DNA from: an uncultured Bacteriovoracaceae bacterium
GTDB lineage: Bacteria; Bdellovibrionota; Bacteriovoracia; Bacteriovoracales; Bacteriovoracaceae
Length of the DNA: 64,000 bases
Assembly: GCA_938017795.1 (NCBI GenBank)
Contig: CALIJZ010000030.1
Location: 1 to 64,000 of the forward strand
Direction of reading: 5' to 3'
A program made the position numbers and the translations under genes. The notes under the pieces are model-generated. The model saw only the letters and a list, made by a program, of their open reading frames with translations. It searched no databases and was not told the origin of the DNA. Below, piece after piece: positions 35,637 to 44,345 of the stretch; positions within the stretch are counted from its first letter, which is position 1, and each line of letters starts with the position of its first letter.

Positions 35637-36485
35637 TTATTTATTGTATTTTAATGAGAGATCTACTTTTTGGGGGGCGTAAGTTAGCATTCCAATGCTC
35701 ATGGCGTCCACCCCTTCAATAGCATAATCTTTTAAAATTCCTAGATGTAATCCGCCAGAGACTTCATAAGTCATTGAATCTTTTTTAATCTTAACCGCTT
35801 CTCTAATTTCATCAGGAGTAAAGTTATCTAGCATTACATGCTTCACACCCAACTTCATAGCAGCTTCCAATTCTTTGAGGTCATGAATCTCAACAACCCT
35901 AGGATTATAAAAAGCTCCCATCGAATCAAAAAACTTCATTGCCTCTTCAAGTCCTCCAAAGAAAGACTTATGATTATCTTTAATCATCCAAACATCTGTT
36001 TGATGCATTCTATGATTAAATCCTCCGCCAATTCTAACTGCATACTTTTCAAATGCCCGTAAACCTGGGGTAGTTTTTCTTGTATCAAGAATTTTTATAT
36101 TTTTATCTTTTACAACATCAACAAACTCTCTAGTTGTAGTTGCAATGCTGGACATTCGATTTAATAAATTTAAAGCAAGTCTTTCCAAGGTTAAGGCCAC
36201 ACTAAAAGGAAGTTGGAAATGAACTTCTTTTTTTTCTTCTTCTTTAAAAAATTGACCTTCAAATTTTAAAAACTCTTTATAATCAATTGGTTTATCTAAA
36301 AAGACATTAAAACATTCAAAAAAATACGGAAGTCCTGCAAGTACAAGATCACTTTTAATTTTCAACTGACACTTCACGACATCGGACGGAAGAGATTGTA
36401 TATAGAGGAAGTTTTCTTGAAACCCGTCTTCTTCTAAACTTCTATAGACAAACTTTTTAATAAATTCTTTTGTTAGACTCGTCAT
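35637..36485 (-). CDS. nadC: Nicotinate-nucleotide pyrophosphorylase (quinolinate PRTase)
   Basis: 282 aa from the ATG at 36485 (a GTG three codons upstream is possible). Family motifs: ERLALNLLNRMSSIATTTREFVD, ILDTRKTTPGLRAFEKYAVRIGGGFNHRM, VEIHDLKELEAA, HVMLDNFTPDEI and YEVSGGLHLG. It makes nicotinate mononucleotide from quinolinate and PRPP. It is first of the nadC-nadB pair and is divergent from the ComEC-like gene, with 55 nt between the starts. Confidence 0.95.
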   Translation of the reverse strand: MTSLTKEFIKKFVYRSLEEDGFQENFLYIQSLPSDVVKCQLKIKSDLVLAGLPYFFECFNVFLDKPIDYKEFLKFEGQFFKEEEKKEVHFQLPFSVALTLERLALNLLNRMSSIATTTREFVDVVKDKNIKILDTRKTTPGLRAFEKYAVRIGGGFNHRMHQTDVWMIKDNHKSFFGGLEEAMKFFDSMGAFYNPRVVEIHDLKELEAAMKLGVKHVMLDNFTPDEIREAVKIKKDSMTYEVSGGLHLGILKDYAIEGVDAMSIGMLTYAPQKVDLSLKYNK

Positions 36486-36540
36486 TTTAACCACTTAGTT
36501 TTTTTTATATATTACAGGTAATTGCAGTAATTCTAAACCC

Positions 36541-37488
36541 ATGAATAGAAACTATTTAATTATTCTGCTTATTAGTTCAGCCTTACTCTCTCTTGAGAGC
36601 AAAAAGTTCAACTATTCAAACAAGCAATTTTATCAGAGAAGAGCAAAACTAAAGATCTCCGTCCCAAACTGTAAGAGTATTGCTTGCAAATTAGAACTAG
36701 CAATTAACACAGGAGTGAAAAAGATTCCACGATCAGAGATCTTGATATACAAAAAATTAAACCTAATTCACCTCTTTACTCCATCTGGTTTACATCTGGT
36801 TCCTATTTCCTTTTTAGCTAGAGCCTTCTTGAATAAATATATTCATATACTTATCATTTTTTTTGGCTATTTATTGCTATTGGGAACAAACAACTTAATG
36901 TCACTAGAGAGGATTTTTTCTTTAAAGTTGTTTTATCTGTTTTTAAAAAATTTAAATTGCTCTATAACAAGTGTTTTTCTTATTGCTATGATTTGTAATT
37001 TATTGACCGGGAATTTTGAAACATCAACCCTAAGCTTTGTATTTAGTTTTCTATTTTTAGGTTCGGTCATTTCTGGAGAGAATATAAAAGAGATCTCACT
37101 GAACTTATATATTAGTAACTTATTAATTTCTTATTTCTTCATTGGAACTGTGAACTTCATTGCACCAATATTTGGTATCATCATCTCAAGTATTTTTACA
37201 TTTCTTTACCCTTTTCTCTTTCTAAACTTCTGGATAGGTAAAATGTTGTTGGGTTATCATAATGATTTTATAATGGATTTATTTCATCAAAGCGTAAAAT
37301 CTCTTTATTTACTTTCAACAACTCTTCCTGACATTGAACTTTCCTTGGGAATAATTTTTATTATCTTACTCTCAAGAAGTAATAAAAAAGCTTTCTTATT
37401 ATTAATCTTGATTTGTTTTGATCTAAATCAACATCAGATTCACGCAAGAAGTAAGACTTTTTATAAAAGAGTTGATATATCTAGATAG
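36541..37488 (+). CDS. Minimal ComEC/Rec2-like membrane protein
   Basis: 315 aa. A signal-like or membrane N-terminus, then about seven hydrophobic helices. The motif NLIHLFTPSGLHLVPISFL at about residue 78 matches the hallmark of the ComEC Competence domain (H-x-x-x-x-SG-x-H). Full ComEC proteins are 600-800 aa with an N-terminal OB-fold and a C-terminal metallo-beta-lactamase-type nuclease; both are absent here. It may be a DNA-uptake channel working with separate parts, or a diverged homologue. No Shine-Dalgarno sequence is seen. It overlaps the next gene tail-to-tail by 28 nt. Confidence 0.6.
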   Translation: MNRNYLIILLISSALLSLESKKFNYSNKQFYQRRAKLKISVPNCKSIACKLELAINTGVKKIPRSEILIYKKLNLIHLFTPSGLHLVPISFLARAFLNKYIHILIIFFGYLLLLGTNNLMSLERIFSLKLFYLFLKNLNCSITSVFLIAMICNLLTGNFETSTLSFVFSFLFLGSVISGENIKEISLNLYISNLLISYFFIGTVNFIAPIFGIIISSIFTFLYPFLFLNFWIGKMLLGYHNDFIMDLFHQSVKSLYLLSTTLPDIELSLGIIFIILLSRSNKKAFLLLILICFDLNQHQIHARSKTFYKRVDISR

Positions 37489-38216
37489 ATTTCTTTTTTG
37501 CTTGTATTTACTTTAAGAAATTCACTTTCTCTTTCTTTTAATTTGCTGAGTAGTTTACTAGTAAAAGAGAAAATTCCTAATTTTGCTGAGTTCACTTTTA
37601 TAGTAACTATTTTTCCTGACTCATCATAAGTTCCCAAACCAGAAATTCTCAATTTTCCACTTAAGCCTACTATAGCATCAGATTCTATAAATATTTTCCC
37701 ATCTCTTATTTTAATATAACCATCTTCAAATCGACTTTTGCTTTTTGGAGTCTTAATTGAAATTATAGATTCCTTTAAATCCCCTTCATGAAAGCAGTTC
37801 CGTATAACGTCTTCTAAAAAGTTGGAACTTTTGTTATCAGCAGTGCATTTTAAATCAATATCACTGAGGGCGACCTCACTATCTTTTGTGTTACCTAAGA
37901 AAGATTTAAAACTCAAAGATATTTTTTCTTCGTTTGTATTATTAAATTCCAGAGCTTTAAGAGAAAGTGAAGAGATCTCTTTGATACTTGATGGAATACT
38001 CTCAAGAGATAAATCTTGATCATCAAAGATAAGACTTAACTCTTCATCTTGGTAAGCTAGAAGAAAATTCTGATTGTTCCAGCTCTGCTGTTGTAAGTGT
38101 AATGCAGAAAAATCTCCTTCACCAGAGAAGTCCAAGTATTCTAGATTTAGATTTTTTAAAACAACACCTGAAAAGGCTTGTAAACAGAAAAAGGCAACAC
38201 AAATAAGTAACTTCAA
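37461..38216 (-). CDS. Exported protein of unknown function
   Basis: 251 aa, starting with TTG at 38216 (AAGGA about 8 nt upstream). Signal peptide LLICVAFFCLQAFSG, then beta-rich sequence with two Cys (LKCTADN, RNCFHEG). The C-terminal part (GYIKIRDGKIFIESDAIVGLSGKLRISGLGTYD) looks like a curved beta-sheet domain similar to AsmA/DUF2125-like lipid-binding barrels, but I cannot assign it. It lies 31 nt after the trigger factor gene and could be co-transcribed with it. Confidence 0.55.
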   Translation of the reverse strand: MKLLICVAFFCLQAFSGVVLKNLNLEYLDFSGEGDFSALHLQQQSWNNQNFLLAYQDEELSLIFDDQDLSLESIPSSIKEISSLSLKALEFNNTNEEKISLSFKSFLGNTKDSEVALSDIDLKCTADNKSSNFLEDVIRNCFHEGDLKESIISIKTPKSKSRFEDGYIKIRDGKIFIESDAIVGLSGKLRISGLGTYDESGKIVTIKVNSAKLGIFSFTSKLLSKLKERESEFLKVNTSKKEIYLDISTLL

Positions 38217-38247
38217 AACACATCCTTATGTTTTTAAAAATTTAAGA

Positions 38248-39534
38248 TTACTTTATTATAATTTCTTTTTTGATGGCATCAAAGGTTTTTTCTTCTCTGA
38301 TTGCGTAAGTCAGGTTCTGCTTAAGTTTTTCGTTACCACCGTAAATAGTTTTAACTTGATCAATGGGAGTACTGGAAAGATCTGCCATTGCTTGAAATTT
38401 CTCATCAAGGTCAGACTCTTCAACTTTAACTTCATATTTTGCTGCTAATTTTTCAAGAATTAATCCAGATCTAACTTGGAACGTTGCTCTTTGTTTAAAG
38501 TCATCTTCCCACTTTGAGTAATAGTCTGAAAGCATTTGCTCATTTAGACCACTTCTTAGAAGATTGGCTTTTGTCTCTTCTTTTAAAGAGTTCACTTGAT
38601 TAACAATTAAAGTTGCAGGCACATCAAACTCATTATCAGCAACTAGTTTTTCTAATATTTTTTGATGAAGTGTTTCATCGGACTTTCTCTTCTTCTCTGC
38701 TATCAATCTTTTATTTGTTCTTTCTTCAAAGTCACTAGTGGATTCAAAGCCAAACTCTTTAAGAATTTCATCATTATACTCAGGAAGTTTTTTTTCTTTA
38801 ATCTCTAAAAGTTCTACTTCGAAAGTAACCTTGGCCCCTTTTAAATCTTCAGAGTGATAATCTTCAGGGAAAGTAAGTTCGATATTCTTTTTCTCACCTT
38901 TTTTCATTCCTTCCATCTTTTCTTCAAATCCAGGAATAAATTGTCCAGATCCAATCTCAAGAACATAGTCTGTTCCTTTCATATTCTCAGGACGCTCTCC
39001 ATCTTCTTTGACACCTTGAAAATTCATAGTAGCAAAGTGTGACTTTTCTAAGGCTTGATCTGGTTTAGTAACTTCAACCATTTCACTTCTTGAACTTAGC
39101 ATTTGATTTTTAACATCATCAAAGTCTTTAGCTGTAACTTCGTCACTGGTTTTTTCAAATTCATATTTAGAATAATTTCCTACTTCAAATTCTGGAAAAG
39201 TTTCAACCTCCGCAACAAAAGAAATATTTTTCTTCTCTACTTCATAGTTTGTATCTGAAAATTTTGGATAACCAATAGCTTTAATACCTTCAGTTTGAAT
39301 TGCTTCATAAAATTCTTTTGTAACAAATCTATAAAGAGCATCATTTTCAACTTGGGGACCATACATACTCTGGATCATAGATAGAGGAGCTTTACCTGGC
39401 CTATAACCTTTTAACTTTGCTCCCTTTTGTTTTTCTTTTAGAGCTTCGTTAATTTCATTAGACAAATCTACAGATTCAAATTTAAAGCTTAATTTCTTAG
39501 TGCAAGTGTTGATATTCTCAATAGAGTAATTCAT
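38248..39534 (-). CDS. tig: Trigger factor, ribosome-associated chaperone
   Basis: 428 aa. N-terminal ribosome-binding domain with LKGYRPGKAPLSMIQSMYG (the G-F-R-x-G-K type signature), FKBP-type PPIase domain around residues 150-240 (ALEKSHFATMNFQG, QFIPGFEEKMEGMKKGEKK) and a helical C-terminal chaperone domain. Length is typical. AAGGA lies about 9 nt before the ATG. clpP/clpX, the usual neighbours, are not present. Confidence 0.93.
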   Translation of the reverse strand: MNYSIENINTCTKKLSFKFESVDLSNEINEALKEKQKGAKLKGYRPGKAPLSMIQSMYGPQVENDALYRFVTKEFYEAIQTEGIKAIGYPKFSDTNYEVEKKNISFVAEVETFPEFEVGNYSKYEFEKTSDEVTAKDFDDVKNQMLSSRSEMVEVTKPDQALEKSHFATMNFQGVKEDGERPENMKGTDYVLEIGSGQFIPGFEEKMEGMKKGEKKNIELTFPEDYHSEDLKGAKVTFEVELLEIKEKKLPEYNDEILKEFGFESTSDFEERTNKRLIAEKKRKSDETLHQKILEKLVADNEFDVPATLIVNQVNSLKEETKANLLRSGLNEQMLSDYYSKWEDDFKQRATFQVRSGLILEKLAAKYEVKVEESDLDEKFQAMADLSSTPIDQVKTIYGGNEKLKQNLTYAIREEKTFDAIKKEIIIK

Positions 39535-39666
39535 AGGTCAGTATCCTTTATTGTAAACAAGTTATATTTTGATGCGAAATTATCATATATTGCCCTTCAG
39601 GACAAGCTGCTTGACTATACAAAGATAATTTTATTTAAAGCTCAATAAACTTTTGGAAGCCTCATC

Positions 39667-40149
39667 TTACGAGTCGCGTTACTGTTATCAATCTTTTTTG
39701 CACCTATGGAAGAATATACTCCATTTACGAATATCTTTATCCCTCAAGGTTTTGATAGCAACGATATTATTGAAGTTATTGTAGAAGGTTACGCTCTAAC
39801 CCTTTGCCATTATGAACCAAAAATCAAAGTTAAAATTGTTAAGAATACGATCAATCTGAGTGCAATTTCTCAATACAGGGCCCAAGCAGATTGTGTAAAA
39901 TCTATGGTCCTTTTCAAAAAGACAAGCTTAGTATTGAGAAGATATCAAATACGATCGTGGTTTTACCTGAGTTAAAAATTGAAAAATATGCTAACTGTTG
40001 AAATGATCCCATTTAAATATTCTATAAATTTACCTAAAGAGTACCTAGATAATAAAAAAGTAATAATTCATATACGGAAAATGAGTGGAGAATCTATCAA
40101 CTATATTTTTGATCCAAGTCTTTTTAGTCTTTTTAGTCTTTCAATTTAA
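39667..40149 (+). pseudogene. Decayed gene for a secreted protein (frameshifts, no start codon)
   Basis: Frame 1 encodes a signal-peptide-like LRVALLLSIFFA (39670-39705) with no usable start codon before it, then TPFTNIFIPQGFDSNDIIEV from 39719. Good coding sense jumps to another frame near 39897-39900 (IYGPFQKDKLSIEKISNTIV, stop at 39998), probably by loss of an A in a short A run. It returns to frame 1 near 39995 (EMIPFKYSINLPKEYLDN) and ends at TAA 40147-40149, inside a 9-bp tandem repeat. The reading needs two compensating shifts, so it is a pseudogene or a mis-sequenced gene of a conserved exported family. Confidence 0.6.
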
Positions 40150-40912
40150 TATTCTGTAAAAATAATCCACGAGGGTCTAATACTTTTGATAATTTATTAG
40201 GAAGCTTTTCCTTTAGAGATTTTTCAATATCACTAATATCTAGGGATCCTTTACCAACTTCTATAATTGCTCCCATGATCAAACGAATCATCTGCTTTAA
40301 AAAACCGTTACCAGTAATTTTCAAAGTGAAAACATCACTTGAAAAACTAAGAGGAAAATCTTCAGATTTTAGTTTAAAAATCTGTGAAGAAAGTATTTTT
40401 CTTTTTGTAGTCGAGATATCAGATCCTAAAGTATAATAGTTATAAAAATCATGTTCTCCAACGAAAATACCTGCTGCGTGTTTCATTTTTTCTAAATCAA
40501 GTTGAAATGGTTCAAAATGAATGAATTGATTTTCAAAAATATTAGGTCTTAAAGGCTGAATTTTAAACAAGTATAAATATGTTTTTTCTTTAACACTGTA
40601 TATAGGATGAAATTCTTCACTAGTGCGAAAAATATCTCTAACTAAAATATCTGCTGGTAATTGATCATTAAGAGCTTTCAATAGATTTTTTTCAGGTACA
40701 TTACAATCTATCGAAAGTTTGCATAATTGGTCTAAGGCATGAACACCTCTGTCTGTTCTGCTCGCTCCAAGCGTTTTAAAAATACTTTTGGGAAATGCTC
40801 TCTTTAAAGCCTTTTCAATTTCCCCTTGTACGGTTATCTGATCATTTTGGATTTGCCATCCAAAATATTTACTCCCCAAATATTGTAATCTAAGTTGATA
40901 GAAATTATTCAT
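40133..40912 (-). CDS. truA: tRNA pseudouridine synthase A
   Basis: 259 aa. Catalytic Asp in ASRTDRGVHALDQ, preceded by YLGSKYFGWQIQ and VQGEIEKALKRAF; the C-terminal FLKQMIRLIMGAIIEVGKG and PRGLFL segments are typical. It makes pseudouridine at positions 38-40 of tRNA anticodon arms. It is the last gene of the rpsB operon, overlapping pssA by 8 nt. Its 3' end contains part of a 9-bp tandem repeat shared with the pseudogene on the other strand. Confidence 0.93.
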   Translation of the reverse strand: MNNFYQLRLQYLGSKYFGWQIQNDQITVQGEIEKALKRAFPKSIFKTLGASRTDRGVHALDQLCKLSIDCNVPEKNLLKALNDQLPADILVRDIFRTSEEFHPIYSVKEKTYLYLFKIQPLRPNIFENQFIHFEPFQLDLEKMKHAAGIFVGEHDFYNYYTLGSDISTTKRKILSSQIFKLKSEDFPLSFSSDVFTLKITGNGFLKQMIRLIMGAIIEVGKGSLDISDIEKSLKEKLPNKLSKVLDPRGLFLQNIKLKD

Positions 40913-41630
40913 CGATATCTAATAAATCATCAACTACATTTTTTCTATTTTTTAGAAATAAAACTAAAGAGATCAAGGCATAGACATTTAGAATTCCAAA
41001 AAGAATAACTTCTTCGTAAACAAAGATCAGAGCAATTAATAAAACTATTAATAAAAAAACTTTTCTCTTATGTTTTTGAATGAATTCTGACTTCTTAAAG
41101 GAAAAAAATGGAATAGTTGAAATTAGAAATAAAGAATAAACAAAAATATAAATTGAAGAAATATACTTGTCATTAAAAATATTAAAATCAAGAGAAATTA
41201 AAATATAACTTATTAAAGCCAGAGCTCCGCCAGGAATCGGTAACCCTTGAAAATAATCTGAGCTTACCTTATTTATGTTTACATTAAATCTAGCTAATCT
41301 TAAAGCTCCACAAAGAAGATAGATAAAAGCCAAGACAATTCCTAACCTTTCGTAACCTGATAAGAATTTCGTATAAAAAATAATTGCTGGAGCCATTCCA
41401 AATGATATTAAATCACTCAAGGAATCAAACTGTTCACCAAAGGAAGATTGTGTTCCAGTCCATCTAGCTACTCGACCATCAAATAAGTCAAATATAGAAC
41501 CAACTCCTACAAAAAGACATGCCTTATAGAACTCTCCTTTAAAGGCTAAAAGGATTGCAACAAAACCACAGGCCATATTAAGAGCAGTAAATAGATTCGG
41601 TAAGAAAAAGGATATTTTTTTTGTTTCCAT
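40905..41630 (-). CDS. pssA: CDP-diacylglycerol--serine O-phosphatidyltransferase
   Basis: 241 aa. The CDP-alcohol phosphotransferase motif is complete: DLFDGRVARWTGTQSSFGEQFDSLSD (D-G-x2-A-R-x8-G-x3-D-x3-D). About seven membrane helices follow and flank it. It makes phosphatidylserine from CDP-diacylglycerol, made by the CdsA encoded in the same operon. The ATG overlaps the stop of the psd-like gene by 1 nt. In most bacteria the partner upstream is a working Psd; here that partner lacks the catalytic residues. Confidence 0.92.
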   Translation of the reverse strand: METKKISFFLPNLFTALNMACGFVAILLAFKGEFYKACLFVGVGSIFDLFDGRVARWTGTQSSFGEQFDSLSDLISFGMAPAIIFYTKFLSGYERLGIVLAFIYLLCGALRLARFNVNINKVSSDYFQGLPIPGGALALISYILISLDFNIFNDKYISSIYIFVYSLFLISTIPFFSFKKSEFIQKHKRKVFLLIVLLIALIFVYEEVILFGILNVYALISLVLFLKNRKNVVDDLLDIDE

Positions 41631-42253
41631 TAGTTTGCCCTACATAGAAATGTTTCTAAGGCATAAACACTCATACCTTCTTTAATATTTAGTTTTACAT
41701 CTCCTGATATATTTAACAATAGTTTTCCTCCCAAAGGAAAAAGACCTATATTGCTACCAAGAGAACATTGATCACCTATGTCTACATTTACAACTAATTC
41801 ATTATACTTTCTTCTTTTTAAAAACCTCATTTCAATTTCAACATCTTCACTTTCTAAGTTAATGAATTCAAAGCTTTCAGACGAATTTGAACTTACTTGA
41901 TAGTTTTTATCTAGTGGTTTTTTTTTATCAAATCCAAGATTAGAGATTATACAATTAGATGGAGCGTAAATTCCCCATGGTTTATAAAATGGTGAAGAGA
42001 TTAACACACTGATATTTCTCGGATCTAATACTTCAATTTTTTTCACTATACCAGAAACAGGCAGGAAAAAAATATTATCAGTTACATATTCTTGAGATGA
42101 ATTTTTAAAATTTTTCTTTCTAAGAAAAAAAAGAATGATCATTACAAGTACTAAAAATGGGACAATCGCAGAGTAAGAGAAAAAATTGATAATCAAAGTC
42201 ACTATTGAAAGGAATATTAATACAACCCATTTATTTATAAAAAAAAAGTTCAT
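41630..42253 (-). CDS. Phosphatidylserine decarboxylase homologue lacking catalytic residues
   Basis: 207 aa, the length of short-form Psd proteins. Two membrane helices at the N-terminus, then VSGIVKKIEVLDPRNISVLIS, as in Psd. The cleavage site that should read F-G-S-R-V-D reads LGGKLLL, so the Ser that becomes the pyruvoyl group is Gly176. The motif V-H-V-N-R-x-P is replaced by PWGIYAP, losing His and Arg. The C-terminal pattern of Gly and hydrophobic residues still matches Psd. It cannot self-process and is probably inactive or repurposed. It overlaps tsaB (ATGA) and pssA. Confidence 0.7.
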   Translation of the reverse strand: MNFFFINKWVVLIFLSIVTLIINFFSYSAIVPFLVLVMIILFFLRKKNFKNSSQEYVTDNIFFLPVSGIVKKIEVLDPRNISVLISSPFYKPWGIYAPSNCIISNLGFDKKKPLDKNYQVSSNSSESFEFINLESEDVEIEMRFLKRRKYNELVVNVDIGDQCSLGSNIGLFPLGGKLLLNISGDVKLNIKEGMSVYALETFLCRAN

Positions 42254-42849
42254 AACCTTTTATACTCTTCAGATAAGGATCTATAATAAAAGACATCTTT
42301 TTCTAATTTATTACTTAAAACTTCATTAAAAAAATCCGAGAATTTTTCATCAAAAACCTTGAAGTAATCCTCATCTTTGAGTGAATCATCATAGGAAATC
42401 ACCTCTCTATCAAGCCTTTTAGAATTTAGTACATCTTTTGATATTTTCCTATACTCTATTTGTTCACAGTTTTTTTCAGCAACAAAAAATTCTTTTTTAA
42501 AAGCATTTGCCACAAAAAGATATTTCAACTCTAGTACTTTCAAAATTTCAAAACTATAAAAGTCATAACAGTTAAATTTATTAAGTTTTAGGTACTCTTC
42601 AAGCCCTTGTGATATTCTAAGCCCAGTATAAGATCCTGGGCCTTTACAGAAATAAAAATCTTGAATATCCCCAATTGCTAAATTATTTTGAGTTAAAATT
42701 AAATTTAAGTTAGTTAAAAGTTTTTTTGAAGGCCGCTGATCACTTATACTTAAGTCTAAAATCTTACAATCTAAGACTAACCAAATACAAGTTTTATAGC
42801 TTGTATCAATGATAATACTAAATTTTTTAGAAGAATCTAATAAAGTCAT
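42250..42849 (-). CDS. tsaB: tRNA threonylcarbamoyladenosine biosynthesis protein TsaB
   Basis: 199 aa. Diverged actin-like ASKHA fold with an N-terminal IIIDTSYKTCIW and the family signature FCKGPGSYTGLRISQG; YFLVANAFKKEFFVA also fits. TsaB dimerises with TsaD in t6A37 formation. The sequence after residue 100 is very diverged. It overlaps rseP by 23 nt at the start and the psd-like gene by 4 nt at the end. Confidence 0.82.
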   Translation of the reverse strand: MTLLDSSKKFSIIIDTSYKTCIWLVLDCKILDLSISDQRPSKKLLTNLNLILTQNNLAIGDIQDFYFCKGPGSYTGLRISQGLEEYLKLNKFNCYDFYSFEILKVLELKYLFVANAFKKEFFVAEKNCEQIEYRKISKDVLNSKRLDREVISYDDSLKDEDYFKVFDEKFSDFFNEVLSNKLEKDVFYYRSLSEEYKRL

Positions 42850-44341
42850 TAATAATCACAAAGGCCATTAAAGAAAGCAGTAGAAATAGTCCCGTTTGCT
42901 GAACAATCATCAACTTCTTTTCAGAAAGTGGTTTTCCTAAAATCGTCTCCACTCCTAATAAGAGAATATGACCACCGTCTAATACTGGCACTGGTAAAAG
43001 GTTAAAAATACCTAAATTTATCGAAAGAATGGCCATCAAGCTAAAGAAATGTTCTAAGCCGATATGAAAAGATTGAGAAGCCATATTCGCAATTGCAACT
43101 GGCCCACCTAAAGACCCAAGTACTTTTTTATCAAAACTAAATAACTTCATTATCACTTCAAAGGTTTTAGTTATTCCTCTCCACGTTTTAAATAATCCTG
43201 CTTTCAATGAACCCAAGATCCCTTTAGAAGGTAATGTATGAACACCAGGGTCATATAGCATCATTGAACTTTGAATACCTATTAAAAACCTTTCATCTAC
43301 TTTTTTAGGAGTAATTTTCAGGTCTAATTCTTGACCATCTCGAATAATTTTTAGATTTGCCTCATTGTTTTCAAACTCTTTCAAAGCAATAGGAAGGTCG
43401 TAAAATGAATGTAAAGGTTTATCATTATATTCAATGAGAATGTCATCAATCTTTAGATTAGCACTTTGAGCTGCGGAGTCAGGCATAACTGCTGCAACTT
43501 TTAAATCGTTTACAAAATATCTCGCTCTTCTTAACAAGTTAAACATATCTTCCTGAGTATTACTTTGAAGAGATGAATGATACTTCTTTTTATTATCAAA
43601 TAAATAGAGATTCCCGGTAAACCTTTCTTCAATTTCTAATAAAGACATTTCTAAGATTTCATTCTCCTCTAAAGATAAGAAGAACTTATTTCCATTTTCA
43701 TTAAAAACTATCGCTTGAATTAAGTACTTTGAGTTTTGTACATAGTCTTCTAATAATGCCTCTACTGATTCGCTTGTTTCAATATTAACAATTTCATTTG
43801 CTCTTTGAACCTCAAAATTATTATTTAGATCATCTAGGAAAAAGATATCCTCTTGAGTATAGATTAAATCACCATTTAATTTTTTTATTATATCGCCGGA
43901 TTTAAATCCTACTTTACTCATTAATGCTGTCTCTTTTAACTCTGCAAGTTTAAACTTTTTTACCGCTCCTCCTTTTAAAATAAGGAGTGAATAAATGAAA
44001 TATGCTAAAATAAAATTTGCAATTGGCCCTGCAAGAACAATCCAAAATCTTGCAAACTTTGATTTATGATTAAAAGCTACTTTTTTTTCTTCTTCTGTTA
44101 ACTTCTCGGCTCTTGTCGGATCATCACCAAACATTTTGACATATCCACCTAAAGGGATAAGAGCAAACTTATATTCAGTATCACCTTTTTTGAACTTTAA
44201 TAAGCTTTTACCAAATCCGATCGAAAACTTTTCAACTTTTACTCCAAAAAATCTGGCTACTAAAAAATGACCTAATTCATGAATAAATACTAAAGGACCA
44301 AGAAAAATTAAAAAAATACCAATCTTTTGAAGAATTTCCAT
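42827..44341 (-). CDS. rseP: Site-2 zinc metalloprotease RseP
   Basis: 504 aa. HELGH at residues 21-25 in the first membrane helix, the second active-site motif NLLPVPVLDGGHILL near residue 445, and PDZ-type sequence between (MPDSAAQSANLKIDDILIEYNDKP; also GFKSGDIIKKLNGD). It performs intramembrane cleavage of anti-sigma factors and signal-peptide remnants at the inner membrane. The ECF anti-sigma-like protein in this window is a conceivable substrate. Located after cdsA by 4 nt; the usual intervening dxr is missing. Confidence 0.93.
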   Translation of the reverse strand: MEILQKIGIFLIFLGPLVFIHELGHFLVARFFGVKVEKFSIGFGKSLLKFKKGDTEYKFALIPLGGYVKMFGDDPTRAEKLTEEEKKVAFNHKSKFARFWIVLAGPIANFILAYFIYSLLILKGGAVKKFKLAELKETALMSKVGFKSGDIIKKLNGDLIYTQEDIFFLDDLNNNFEVQRANEIVNIETSESVEALLEDYVQNSKYLIQAIVFNENGNKFFLSLEENEILEMSLLEIEERFTGNLYLFDNKKKYHSSLQSNTQEDMFNLLRRARYFVNDLKVAAVMPDSAAQSANLKIDDILIEYNDKPLHSFYDLPIALKEFENNEANLKIIRDGQELDLKITPKKVDERFLIGIQSSMMLYDPGVHTLPSKGILGSLKAGLFKTWRGITKTFEVIMKLFSFDKKVLGSLGGPVAIANMASQSFHIGLEHFFSLMAILSINLGIFNLLPVPVLDGGHILLLGVETILGKPLSEKKLMIVQQTGLFLLLSLMAFVIINDFIRFF

Positions 44342-44345
44342 TTTT

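Noticed and set aside
40117-40143. CRISPR-like or other repeat array (TTTTTAGTC units)
   Set aside because: Only about three 9-bp units without spacers: a simple tandem repeat at the junction of the pseudogene and truA.
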